Origin: a virus
DNA: 64,000 bases
IMG/VR virus record: IMGVR_UViG_3300036406_001035
Span: 1-64,000 of that record
Strand: one strand, 5' to 3'
The notes under the pieces were generated by a model. It searched no databases, was not told the origin of the DNA, and was given only the letters and a program-made list of their open reading frames with translations. Position numbers and translations under genes: made by a program. This document shows positions 51,275 through 59,709 of the stretch, one piece after another (the first letter of the stretch is position 1; every line of letters starts with the position of its first letter).

Positions 51275-52723
51275 TTAGATTATTAGATTTCTTATAAAAT
51301 CAGTTCGTGTATGAGATGCACCATATAAAAAAACAAGTTCATCAGCACCATCAACATACGGCAATATAGCTAATTTTTGACCTACTACAGCTGTTCCTTG
51401 TGGTATTGGATTATAAGTAAAAGATTTCATAGCCCAATCATCTATAGAAAACTTTAAGACTCTTTGCGTAGCTTCTTTCATAATAAAGATATCTCCTTTA
51501 TAATCAACGCTATTTGTACCTAATGTAAAAGTTTCATTACGATTTCCATAATCTACACCTGATATCCAAGTATTAGCAGATATGTCATACAGATCTAAAG
51601 TATTAGTAGCATTTCCTCTAAAAGATAAAATATATCTTCCATTTTGTTTATAAACAGTAGAACCTACAGTCAACGCATTAGGAGAACCGTTACTATTTAA
51701 TGCCCATGTTGGAACAGAAGAAACCCAACTTCCAGACATTCCTGCTCCAGGAGCACCAGCTCTAGCAGCAGTCGGAGTTAGAGTAGTCCATGTATTTGCG
51801 GAGACACTATATCTATATAAAGTAACTGCATTATTTCCTAATAGATAAAAATAATCATCGTTTCCTTCTATAATATAAGTAGAAGTAGCATCAGGATTAA
51901 CAGTCCAAGCAGAAGATACAGTTAAAACAGTACCAGTATTAGACGATATAGTTCTAATCTGCCCAACACCTGTACCAGCAGAGATCCTTACTTGATGATT
52001 AGCCCATTGATTTGTTAACCAAGCCTTAGTTGTATCGGTTAAAGTAGTAGAAGCAGCAGAAGTAACTGTACTTGTTAAGAAAATCTCAGCTCCTCCTGGA
52101 GTAGCTACTAAATAACCGTCTGTTCCCCAAGAAGCTGCTCCAGTTACAGCTCTTGATGTCCATACATTCGTTGCAGCATCATAAACAACAAATCCTCCAG
52201 CTGTCCCAGCATTTTGATACCATAACGAACCTGCAAAAATTTGATATTGAGTAGTGTTATCAAAAGTAGTTGACCCAGAAGTTGTAATTACAGAGTTTGC
52301 TCCTATAGTGTTAGAAAAAATAGTACCATCAAACCCTAATCCTAAACCTCCTATAACTCTAATCCTTCTACCACTTAGATTTCGTACTATAGTTCTATTA
52401 GTAGTAATTGTTGCAACTCCTCCTGCGGTTGCTTGTTGAGTAAAAATACCTCCCATAGCACTTAATCCTCTATAATCAGCACAACTTCCAGCTCCACCAG
52501 CTCCAGCTGCTCCAGTTACAGGTAATTGTAACCAAGAATCCTCATCCCCATCATATCTATGAACAGATGTGGAATTTATAATTGCATAGATAACAGAATT
52601 AGGGTTTAAATTTCTTTTATCACCTACTAAAGTAGTACCAGCAGCTGTATTAAGAGCTAAAGGGGCCAAATATTCTGGAGATTTTCTATGAATAAGTTTT
52701 TTTAAATTATTTGTAATAGCCAT
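51275..52723 (-). CDS. Kelch/propeller-like virion surface protein, 482 residues
   Basis: The first 45 residues look like an attachment segment; a low-complexity Ala/Gly linker (GAAGAGGAGSC) follows near residue 70. The rest has recurring blades with aromatic and Trp-rich turns (YDAATNVWTSRAV, YRYSVSANTWTTLTPTAARA, LYDISANTWISGVDYG) typical of kelch-type beta-propellers. In the middle, TDTTKAWLTNQWANHQVRIS and GTGVGQIRTI match a small beta domain seen in many phage surface proteins. A role in carbohydrate or surface binding is inferred. The gene is 10 bp downstream of the 176-residue gene. Confidence 0.75.
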   Translation of the reverse strand: MAITNNLKKLIHRKSPEYLAPLALNTAAGTTLVGDKRNLNPNSVIYAIINSTSVHRYDGDEDSWLQLPVTGAAGAGGAGSCADYRGLSAMGGIFTQQATAGGVATITTNRTIVRNLSGRRIRVIGGLGLGFDGTIFSNTIGANSVITTSGSTTFDNTTQYQIFAGSLWYQNAGTAGGFVVYDAATNVWTSRAVTGAASWGTDGYLVATPGGAEIFLTSTVTSAASTTLTDTTKAWLTNQWANHQVRISAGTGVGQIRTISSNTGTVLTVSSAWTVNPDATSTYIIEGNDDYFYLLGNNAVTLYRYSVSANTWTTLTPTAARAGAPGAGMSGSWVSSVPTWALNSNGSPNALTVGSTVYKQNGRYILSFRGNATNTLDLYDISANTWISGVDYGNRNETFTLGTNSVDYKGDIFIMKEATQRVLKFSIDDWAMKSFTYNPIPQGTAVVGQKLAILPYVDGADELVFLYGASHTRTDFIRNLII

Positions 52724-52733
52724 ATTATATTAT

Positions 52734-53264
52734 TTAACTTATAGATATTTTATCATATAAATGATAAGAACCTATATTTGAAAGATGCATAGGAACTCCA
52801 GCAGCGTTTCCCCCTGCAAAGTTTTGAATTGTACCTACTGTACTTACAGTCGAAACTGTTGTTACTGATGCTAAAGTAGGTAAAGAGGATACAGCTATTG
52901 TACCTGTTTCTACGTTTACAGCACTTCTATCTGCATTATCTGTTCTTGGTAATTTTTCAAAAATATTATTTAACACATATAAAATTGTATCGAGCAAATC
53001 ATATTCATCAGAAGTTTCATATACAATATGTAATATATCGTCACTTGCATGAGCTGATGTGTTATATTTTAATATAACTATATTATCATTAATAGAATCA
53101 AATGTTTTAGATGGACTTGTTGGTAAGTATATAATCTCTCCCTTAGTTGAATTAATAATCGAAACTAATTTTTTAATATTAAAATTAGGTAAGTTTATCT
53201 CAACATAACCAACACCAGATATTCCTGGTATAAATACATAATCGGGTGCAATAAATTTTTTCAT
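52734..53264 (-). CDS. Virion appendage protein, 176 residues
   Basis: The N-terminal half is a beta-rich domain (YVEINLPNFNIKKLVSIINS) followed by a helix (LLDTILYVLNNIFEKL). The C-terminal third contains the Thr/Val/Ser-rich repeat SLPTLASVTTVSTVSTVGTI and ends LYDKISIS. Such repeats and endings occur in small structural proteins next to fibres in other phages. It is one base from the 86-residue gene. Probably a fibre adaptor or decoration protein; family not named. Confidence 0.65.
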   Translation of the reverse strand: MKKFIAPDYVFIPGISGVGYVEINLPNFNIKKLVSIINSTKGEIIYLPTSPSKTFDSINDNIVILKYNTSAHASDDILHIVYETSDEYDLLDTILYVLNNIFEKLPRTDNADRSAVNVETGTIAVSSLPTLASVTTVSTVSTVGTIQNFAGGNAAGVPMHLSNIGSYHLYDKISIS

Positions 53265-53265
53265 A

Positions 53266-53526
53266 TTATCCTAAACAAAGTATTAATCCTATAACGTCAT
53301 CTTCAGTTAATCCTCCTGAAGAATCGTTTGTTAATTTAGTAACAACTCCAGCTGAATCCTTTTGATAAATTGAATTATCAGAAGTCAAACTATAAATATA
53401 AACAAATCCTGAAGGAGCATTAGTTCCAGGATGAGATGCTAATGTAGGAATAATTAAAGTATTAGAACTACTTAATTCTTCCAAAACACCAGATGCATTT
53501 AATATTATAGGTTTAACATTAGCCAT
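53266..53526 (-). CDS. Small virion appendage protein, 86 residues
   Basis: A Ser/Thr-rich beta-strand protein (GVLEELSSSNTLIIPTLASH) with the phrase PSGFVYIYSLTSDNSIYQKD followed by SAGVVTKLT, which resembles the N-terminal attachment domain of short phage fibres. It ends in a short hydrophobic segment (EDDVIGLILCLG). It shares one base with the 166-residue fibre-like gene upstream. Likely structural; no enzymatic features. Confidence 0.65.
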   Translation of the reverse strand: MANVKPIILNASGVLEELSSSNTLIIPTLASHPGTNAPSGFVYIYSLTSDNSIYQKDSAGVVTKLTNDSSGGLTEDDVIGLILCLG

Positions 53527-54026
53527 TAAGCTCTAATTATAGGTTCTTGAATATTTACTCTTAAAGATGTAGAAGATGTAGCAAATCCTACTTCTTGAAC
53601 AATGTTATTAACAGATGTAGGTGGTGTAAGAGTAACAGCACCTGCTGTTGTATCAAGGTAATACGTAGCTCCTGGAGTTAATCCAGATAAACCTGTATTT
53701 GTGTCATCAAAAAAAACAGTAGCAGTAGCACCACTAATAAAAGCAGAATTTACATAACCTCTAGCTTGTTTAGCTAACGCTGTTGAGTCTGCTTTTAATA
53801 CCTGTCCTGTACCATCGAAATAAACAAAATTTCCTGAAGATAGGTTTTCACCAGCAGTAGCTGAAACAGAATCTTGACCTACACCTACAGGCATAAATGT
53901 AATATCTAATCTTCCAGCACCATCTAAAATAGGAAATTCAGCAGAAGAACCAGCTCCAGCTGAGGATGTTATTCCTGCATATTCTTGTTGAGATCCGTTA
54001 GGATTTACTTTAATTAATTTTGGCAT
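53526..54026 (-). CDS. Head/tail fibre-domain protein, 166 residues
   Basis: After a short linker, residues about 50-166 form a small beta domain with the pattern AGENLSSGNFVYFDGTGQVL ... ARGYVNSAF ... GLTPGATYYLDTTAGAVTLT ... EVGFATSSTSLRVN. I know this from phage head-fibre and decoration proteins. It shares the layout of the neighbouring 154-residue protein (GENINSHTAVVL... LTPNAYYQLDNGSG... VVGLAESANSLLI), so the two are probably paralogues. It lies 1 bp after that gene and overlaps the next by one base. A capsid or tail fibre component; which of the two is not resolved. Confidence 0.78.
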   Translation of the reverse strand: MPKLIKVNPNGSQQEYAGITSSAGAGSSAEFPILDGAGRLDITFMPVGVGQDSVSATAGENLSSGNFVYFDGTGQVLKADSTALAKQARGYVNSAFISGATATVFFDDTNTGLSGLTPGATYYLDTTAGAVTLTPPTSVNNIVQEVGFATSSTSLRVNIQEPIIRA

Positions 54027-54027
54027 T

Positions 54028-54492
54028 TTATGTTAAGATTGGAATGTTTTTTAATATTAATAAACTATTTGCACTTTCAGCTAATCCTACAACTTGAGTA
54101 AACCCTGATCCAGAAGGAGGAGTTGTAGTAATCATACCAGATCCGTTATCCAACTGATAATAAGCGTTAGGAGTCAAACCCCATCCAGCTAAAGATATAA
54201 CTCCTTTAGTTTGAACATTAACGACATTACCTGTTACCACAGAAGTTAATGTAAATCCTACAAAAGCAAAATAATGAGAAAGATTAGTTCTATCTGCTGC
54301 ATATAATAAATTATTAATTAGAACAACAGCAGTATGAGAATTAATATTTTCTCCAGCATTATATACTTCAATAGATACATTGGACTTTAATGTCTGTAAA
54401 TTAACAGCATCTAAATTGTTAATTGGATCAGCTAAATTATTAATCAGCTGATTATTAGCATTTAAAGCTCCGCCTAATATTCCTCCTGACAT
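54028..54492 (-). CDS. Fibre-type protein, 154 residues, paralogous beta domain
   Basis: The N-terminus has the fibre attachment phrase NQLINNLADPINNLDAVNLQ common in tail-fibre starts. The rest is the same beta domain as in the 166-residue protein (NAGENINSHTAVVLI to SLLILKNIPIL). It is two bases downstream of the 178-residue gene and one base upstream of its paralogue. The order suggests tandem duplication followed by different N-terminal adaptors, so the two may occupy different places on the same appendage. Confidence 0.78.
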   Translation of the reverse strand: MSGGILGGALNANNQLINNLADPINNLDAVNLQTLKSNVSIEVYNAGENINSHTAVVLINNLLYAADRTNLSHYFAFVGFTLTSVVTGNVVNVQTKGVISLAGWGLTPNAYYQLDNGSGMITTTPPSGSGFTQVVGLAESANSLLILKNIPILT

Positions 54493-54494
54493 AA

Positions 54495-55031
54495 TTAACT
54501 AGCATATATTTTTCCAGACATAGCAATATTAAAAGTCAAAGTTACTTTATTAACTGAATCATCTGTTCTTGTGAAACCTAAAATAGGATTATTGTTTAGA
54601 TCTAAGACTTGAAGAGTTGGATTAAATCCTAAGTTATGCTCAAAAACCCATGTAACTGAAGGAGTAGATTGAGTAAACACAGCATTTTTATCAACTGAAT
54701 TATTTAATAAATTCAAAGAAGAATTAATAGAGTTAAAGTTAGATAATAACCAGTAATACATTTCATCATCTAATGATACGGTTTTCTTTAATTTTTTATT
54801 AGTTAATCTTTTACTTGCTTGTAATAATTCGAGTTCTTGTTTTGAAAATTGAGAATAATATTCAAGAATATCTTTTTTTACTTTTAAAAACTTTAAATTG
54901 TTATTAGGTTTTGTAAAATCAATACCGCATGAAATACCATAATCTTCATTATATAATGAACTTAACTTAATGTCTGACATTAAGCAGTTTAATTTATCTA
55001 ATTGTTTATGGATAGTATTAAAATTAATCAC
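54495..55031 (-). CDS. Structural protein with fibre-type C-terminal domain, 178 residues
   Basis: Residues 1-115 are helical with a basic middle (KELKKTVSLDDE-like stretch). Residues about 118-178 (VTWVFEHNLGFNPTLQVLDL, then NNNPILGF) match the small beta module with an HNLG-Pro signature found near the ends of many phage fibre and baseplate proteins. It overlaps the 177-residue gene upstream by 8 bases. Probably a connector between capsid or tail and the fibres that follow. Confidence 0.75.
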   Translation of the reverse strand: MINFNTIHKQLDKLNCLMSDIKLSSLYNEDYGISCGIDFTKPNNNLKFLKVKKDILEYYSQFSKQELELLQASKRLTNKKLKKTVSLDDEMYYWLLSNFNSINSSLNLLNNSVDKNAVFTQSTPSVTWVFEHNLGFNPTLQVLDLNNNPILGFTRTDDSVNKVTLTFNIAMSGKIYAS

Positions 55032-55557
55032 AGTATTTATTTATTAATTCAAAAGTTTTATTATATAATAAAGTAGCTTCTTGCACATTATTACATTCTT
55101 CAGCAGCAATTTTAATTAAATCTAAGTTATTTGAAATAGTCCAAAGTTCTTCAATCTTTTCATTTTGCTGTTTGATAGTATAGTCACATTTATTCTCAAA
55201 AAAACTACATACTTTTTCAAAGTATTTAGATTTTAACATAGCTGTATTATAAAATACATACTCTACATATAACTGCTCATTTGGATTAATACTATATTTT
55301 ACATAATAAGGTCCATCAGGTAAAGGAATTAAAGTATCATGAGATGATGCAATTTGAATTCTTAACGAACTTGCGTTATATGATGTTGAGAAATTAGGTA
55401 AAACATTAAAAAATACAGAATGTTTTGCACCTGGTACTTTTATCTCTAATGTCCCACAAGTTACAGGAAGATTAGGATTATAATGACTTCTATCTGTTAT
55501 TACAAAATAGTAAGGATCATTCTTTGATTCTATATTTAATATTAATGTTGATATCAT
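55024..55557 (-). CDS. Conserved-type virion protein, 177 residues
   Basis: The first 115 residues form a beta domain (PYYFVITDRSHYNPNLPVTC ... SLRIQIASSHDTLIPLPDG). The rest is helical with three cysteines and a possible coiled coil (VCSFFENKCDYTIKQQNEKIEELW). It is the first gene after the head-module terminator; its ATG is nine bases past the stem. It overlaps the next gene by 8 bases. I recognise the type as a structural gene placed between capsid and fibre genes in crAss-like phages; its exact role is unknown. Confidence 0.7.
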   Translation of the reverse strand: MISTLILNIESKNDPYYFVITDRSHYNPNLPVTCGTLEIKVPGAKHSVFFNVLPNFSTSYNASSLRIQIASSHDTLIPLPDGPYYVKYSINPNEQLYVEYVFYNTAMLKSKYFEKVCSFFENKCDYTIKQQNEKIEELWTISNNLDLIKIAAEECNNVQEATLLYNKTFELINKYCD

Positions 55558-55562
55558 AAACT

Positions 55563-55595
55563 AAAAAAGGTGGATGGGTTAGACCCACCCACCTT
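55563..55595 (-). terminator. Strong intrinsic terminator after the head module
   Basis: The minus-strand RNA forms a 13-bp stem with one G-U pair, arms AAGGTGGGTGGGT and ACCCATCCACCTT, loop of three bases (55567-55595), followed by a run of U. The next gene starts nine bases later, so fibre genes depend on readthrough or on a promoter within the preceding sequence. Confidence 0.92.
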
Positions 55596-55613
55596 GCAGG
55601 ATTAATTTGTTAA

Positions 55614-57812
55614 TTAATAGTTTGGTTGTCCAATTCTAGGCTGAACCATGATTCCCATAGGTCCAAACATAGAGTTAAGATAATTAATGAACGGAGTCAC
55701 ATCAATACCTTCTTTAAGAACGATTGGAATTTCATAAGTTTCTGCATTTTGCATATTACCTTCAAAATTACTACCTCTATATTGTTTATACTTAATATAA
55801 AATACATTATAGAAAGCCTTTTTATCAACAATTTGATAGATAGTCTGATCTAAAATCTCACGAAGACGTGGATCAGATTCAAAAGCACTATGATATAAAT
55901 AAGCAGCCAAGTTAATATATTCACGAGCAACCCATTCACCTGATTGACGAGCTTGTTCTGCATTTTGCAATTTACGAGCTGTAACTTGTTTCTTACAAGG
56001 AGCACCATCTTCTTCAACTTCCCAGATTTCCATCATAGTAGGTTTGAAAGTGTAGTAATCTTCAGGAACCCAAGAACAATTTCCAAAACGATCGTAACTA
56101 GAACTTACTTCTAAACGAATACCACATAAGTTTTGTTCAGCAGGAGTAGCAGGTTCAACACAAGGATCTTCACCCCACATTACTCCTTCAAAAGAACCAA
56201 TATTAGCATATACTGGTAATTCTTCTGTTAAACAACCATCAGGTCCCATACATTCACTTTGCTGAGTGATCTGATATTTATCTTCACATGCACCAGCTTC
56301 AAGCAATGTTACTCCTGTAATAGTATGATCAGTAGAATAATAAGCCTGAATTTCTGCAAGTCTATTAGAAGAACCATTACAATCTTTACTAATAATTGCT
56401 GTCAAAGTTCTTGTAGCAACATGACCACTAGCACATTGAGTCCATGCAATAGCTGAAGGAGCAGAAGGACTACATACTGAAGGAATTGAAGCTCCTTTAG
56501 TAACAGCATCTATACCAGCACCAGCATCAACAGCAGCAACAGCAGCACCAGCATCAACAACTAATTGTAATACAACAGTTGTAGGAGTGTGAGCAATTTC
56601 AGTAGCAGTAAATACTGGAGTAAAAGTTTGAGCGTTATTACCTGTACCAGTTAAATCAATAGCTGTACCTGCAAAAGCGTTAGCAGCAGTTGTAGCAACT
56701 TTGAAAGAATTAACTCCAGTTTTGATAACATAGTAAACCGTTCCGTTTGTTAAACCAGCTAAAGTAGTTCCACCACCATTAGAATAAGTTACAGCTTGAC
56801 CTGTGACAAATTTATGAGCATTTTCAGTAATAGTATCTGTACCAATTGTAACATCAGTAGTAGGAATAGTAGCTACAGAAGCAGCAACATAATCAGCAAT
56901 TACATCAGCTGTATTAGTATAATCAGCAATATTTCTTACAATTGTGTAAACATCTTTACCGTTTACTAATGTAAATCCAGCTTGACAAGTATTACATACA
57001 GATAATAAAACATCTGTTGATGGAGTATAGTTAGAAACACTAGTTGCATTTAAGATACAGTTTGTTTGATAAGTACTAGTACTTCCAACTCGTCCTGTTC
57101 TTGTAATTGTTAATGATGGATAAGCACGTTGAATAGCACTTAAAGCTTCTTGATCTCCATTATCACAAACTGATAAACACATTTTTTTATGTGTTAATAC
57201 TTTGGCAGCAATCTCAGGATAAACTACTTCAGCTTTTACAAATTTAGAAATTTCAACATCAGAATTAATAGCCTTAACTAAAGCTTTAGTATAATTACGA
57301 CAATGAATAGAGTTATCAGGACATCCTTCAGCACATTCATCTGAATCACAACAAGCAGTAGTTACAGATACATCTCTTAAAATTTGTTTAGTAAATTCGT
57401 TATAAACACCTTCACCAAAAATACGAACACGGAATTTATGAGTTTTTCCACATTCAAATTTAAGAGTTTCACAGTCGTTTATTCCATCCCAACCAAATAT
57501 CCATTTTTCATTCTGAGAAAGAGCAAATGGAGAGAACTCAATATGCATAACATCTTTAGGTAAGAAGTCAGCAGTTTTTAAAGAATTTCTAAGACCTCTA
57601 TAAAAAAGACCTAAGTTGTCTTTTGAATGATACGATCCTTGAGCAAATCGAACAGGTTTATTACCTTTAATAGTAGTTGCGGTAACAGCAGTTCCATTCT
57701 TATCATCAAATAATCCTATAATACCAGCTTTCAAGTCTTTTGTATGACCTGTTGTAGTGTGTCCAGCATAAAGGAGCATGGGATGATCCAGTACATGAAA
57801 TTTGTTTGTCAT
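55614..57812 (-). CDS. Large virion structural protein of the head module, 732 residues
   Basis: The N-terminal half has the phrase FHVLDHPMLLYAGHTTTGHT and a cysteine cluster (TTACCDSDECAEGCPDNSIH). A middle beta module (about 310-400: ENAHKFVTGQAVTYSN, GLTNGTVYYVIKTGVNSFKV) is one I know from many phage virion proteins. An Ala/Val/Asp-rich linker follows (VVDAGAAVAAVDAGAGIDAV). The C-terminus is helix-rich (GEWVAREYINLAAYLYHSAF). It is followed by a strong terminator, which fits an abundant product. Candidate roles are capsid auxiliary protein or large head/tail protein; the sequence does not decide. Confidence 0.72.
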   Translation of the reverse strand: MTNKFHVLDHPMLLYAGHTTTGHTKDLKAGIIGLFDDKNGTAVTATTIKGNKPVRFAQGSYHSKDNLGLFYRGLRNSLKTADFLPKDVMHIEFSPFALSQNEKWIFGWDGINDCETLKFECGKTHKFRVRIFGEGVYNEFTKQILRDVSVTTACCDSDECAEGCPDNSIHCRNYTKALVKAINSDVEISKFVKAEVVYPEIAAKVLTHKKMCLSVCDNGDQEALSAIQRAYPSLTITRTGRVGSTSTYQTNCILNATSVSNYTPSTDVLLSVCNTCQAGFTLVNGKDVYTIVRNIADYTNTADVIADYVAASVATIPTTDVTIGTDTITENAHKFVTGQAVTYSNGGGTTLAGLTNGTVYYVIKTGVNSFKVATTAANAFAGTAIDLTGTGNNAQTFTPVFTATEIAHTPTTVVLQLVVDAGAAVAAVDAGAGIDAVTKGASIPSVCSPSAPSAIAWTQCASGHVATRTLTAIISKDCNGSSNRLAEIQAYYSTDHTITGVTLLEAGACEDKYQITQQSECMGPDGCLTEELPVYANIGSFEGVMWGEDPCVEPATPAEQNLCGIRLEVSSSYDRFGNCSWVPEDYYTFKPTMMEIWEVEEDGAPCKKQVTARKLQNAEQARQSGEWVAREYINLAAYLYHSAFESDPRLREILDQTIYQIVDKKAFYNVFYIKYKQYRGSNFEGNMQNAETYEIPIVLKEGIDVTPFINYLNSMFGPMGIMVQPRIGQPNY

Positions 57813-57832
57813 TTTATTTTAATTTTAAATTT

Positions 57833-58531
57833 TTAATTATTTTCTTCTTTTCTTTTATTAGTTATCTGATATGCAGATATATGTTCTGTGTCACCAGCTA
57901 AAATCGAAGCAGCTTCATCTATAATTAATTCAGCCACATCATCTTTAAAGTTTAAATCCTTATCCACACCATTTGAACCATCATACCATTCACAACCTTC
58001 AATATCAAACTTAGTAGGAAATCTATAATATACTAGCGTTAATTTAGAAATTTTGAATTCCTTGTTGGTATAAACATTGACTTTATTATTAGCAAGGGTA
58101 TAAAAACATTGGCTGAATTCAAAAGATGGTTGTTTTGACCAATCGTTTAACCATTCATTTACATTAGATTCTTCTATTTGATGAATATCTAAAATGAGTT
58201 GATCAGAACAATTTTCGGAACTTCCATAAATCCTTACTGATTTAAACCAACCATAATTTTCTGGTAAAGTTTCAGATTCAGTATATATTCCTTTGTTAGT
58301 AGTATTTAAATCTTGATATTCAATTAAATGTTGAAGATCATCAACACGTATTCTACTTTGTTCATCACCTTCTTTACTTAAATTAATACCGTGTATTTGT
58401 CTACGAACCCACTCTAATTGAGCTTTATTTATAGCTTCTCTTTTTTGCCAACATTCAATGTTAACATAATTCTCACTAGCAAGTTTATTTAATCTTTCAT
58501 CTAGCTTTATTTGAACAAGAGTAGGATGCAT
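57833..58531 (-). CDS. Conserved structural protein downstream of the capsid gene, 232 residues
   Basis: The N-terminus MHPTLVQIKLDERLNKLASE followed by a basic helical segment (QKREAINKAQLEWVRRQIHG) is typical of a conserved head-module protein in crAss-like phages. The C-terminal half is beta-rich (FKISKLTLVYYRFPTKFD). It shares one base with the 354-residue gene upstream and lies 20 bp before the 732-residue gene. A head-completion or portal-adjacent ring protein is plausible by order; no decisive motif. Confidence 0.72.
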   Translation of the reverse strand: MHPTLVQIKLDERLNKLASENYVNIECWQKREAINKAQLEWVRRQIHGINLSKEGDEQSRIRVDDLQHLIEYQDLNTTNKGIYTESETLPENYGWFKSVRIYGSSENCSDQLILDIHQIEESNVNEWLNDWSKQPSFEFSQCFYTLANNKVNVYTNKEFKISKLTLVYYRFPTKFDIEGCEWYDGSNGVDKDLNFKDDVAELIIDEAASILAGDTEHISAYQITNKRKEENN

Positions 58532-59595
58532 TATCTAAGTTTATTCCAATTTAATTCAATTTCTTTGTATAAAGTAATTAATTCTTCTTGATTTGCAGGA
58601 GACATTAAACTGTCTATTAATTTAACTTTATCAGTAGTTCTAAAATTATGAGAAGTTATGTTACTAATAAACTGATTATCTTTATTAGTAGATATCTTTC
58701 CAAAATAGATAGCATCATTTACAATAGCTATAGTAGTTGCTTTTTTACTATTATTTTTATAAAGATTTACAGCTTCTATAAATAATTTTGGAGCAATTTT
58801 CTTTCTATTCGTAGGAGCGTAATCTCCATCAATATAACGTCTCAAAGAATTGTATATTAACTTTTTAGGAGTGTTTTTTGTTATTCCTTCATTTGAAGTA
58901 ATTAAGTTCTTATGAATAAAGAACATTGTTGAAAAACCTGAAGGACCTTCATCTATCTCAGTTAATAAGGCAATGGCTTTATCTTTTAAACGATCATCAT
59001 CTCCTTTTGTACTATATTCTAAATGAGGTTCACTTAAATAAAAACGAACATTTAATCGAGATAATTCATCTGGTGATTTTGCAACAAAAGGATAACCTCC
59101 CCCTTTTATATTCCAATATGTCAATAAATTTTCAGGATTTTCTAAATCTAAAAGAACTTCATCATCTCTGATAACTAATGATCTTGTTTTCCAAAATTCA
59201 TGATTAAACGGATCATGAATTTCTTTACCAAAATTCTTTTCTAAAATAATCAAAGACTCTTTTAAAAAATCTTTTTCCCATTGTTCTTTATATAATGTTT
59301 CATCTAAACCTGTAAGATAGAAGTTTTTACGACCCCTTTCAATAGCTGCTAGTTCCATTTCTCTTGAAAAACCTGGAAATAAATCTAATCCAAGTTCAGC
59401 AACTTTAGACTTATCTTTATAAGTCTCAGAGCTATTATGAACTATTGAAGCATATTTACTTCTTTTCTTTTCAATTATAGGACTTTCATTATCTAAAAGA
59501 TCTTCTAATTGAACGTCTTGATCAAACACTAGATTATCAAAAACTGATTTTTCTTCCATAGCATCAGTTGAGCTATTAATTTTTTTACTTGACAT
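58531..59595 (-). CDS. Head-module structural protein, 354 residues
   Basis: It begins with an acidic disordered stretch (AMEEKSVFDNLVFDQDVQLE), then a helical region with a charged core. The last 100 residues are helical. No catalytic motif or known fold is recognised. Directly downstream of the major capsid gene, separated by 114 bp holding a polypurine stretch, and coupled to the 232-residue gene by one base. Position alone points to a virion or assembly protein; it could also be a late regulator of head maturation. Confidence 0.65.
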   Translation of the reverse strand: MSSKKINSSTDAMEEKSVFDNLVFDQDVQLEDLLDNESPIIEKKRSKYASIVHNSSETYKDKSKVAELGLDLFPGFSREMELAAIERGRKNFYLTGLDETLYKEQWEKDFLKESLIILEKNFGKEIHDPFNHEFWKTRSLVIRDDEVLLDLENPENLLTYWNIKGGGYPFVAKSPDELSRLNVRFYLSEPHLEYSTKGDDDRLKDKAIALLTEIDEGPSGFSTMFFIHKNLITSNEGITKNTPKKLIYNSLRRYIDGDYAPTNRKKIAPKLFIEAVNLYKNNSKKATTIAIVNDAIYFGKISTNKDNQFISNITSHNFRTTDKVKLIDSLMSPANQEELITLYKEIELNWNKLR

Positions 59596-59709
59596 ATTGG
59601 TTTATTTTTTTAGGTTAACAACCTTTTTTCTTCCCTTTTCCTTTTCCTTTCATAAAAAGATGTGCTTTTAGTTTAACAGCTGTTTTTCTTCACCCAACAG
59701 CATTTAATA

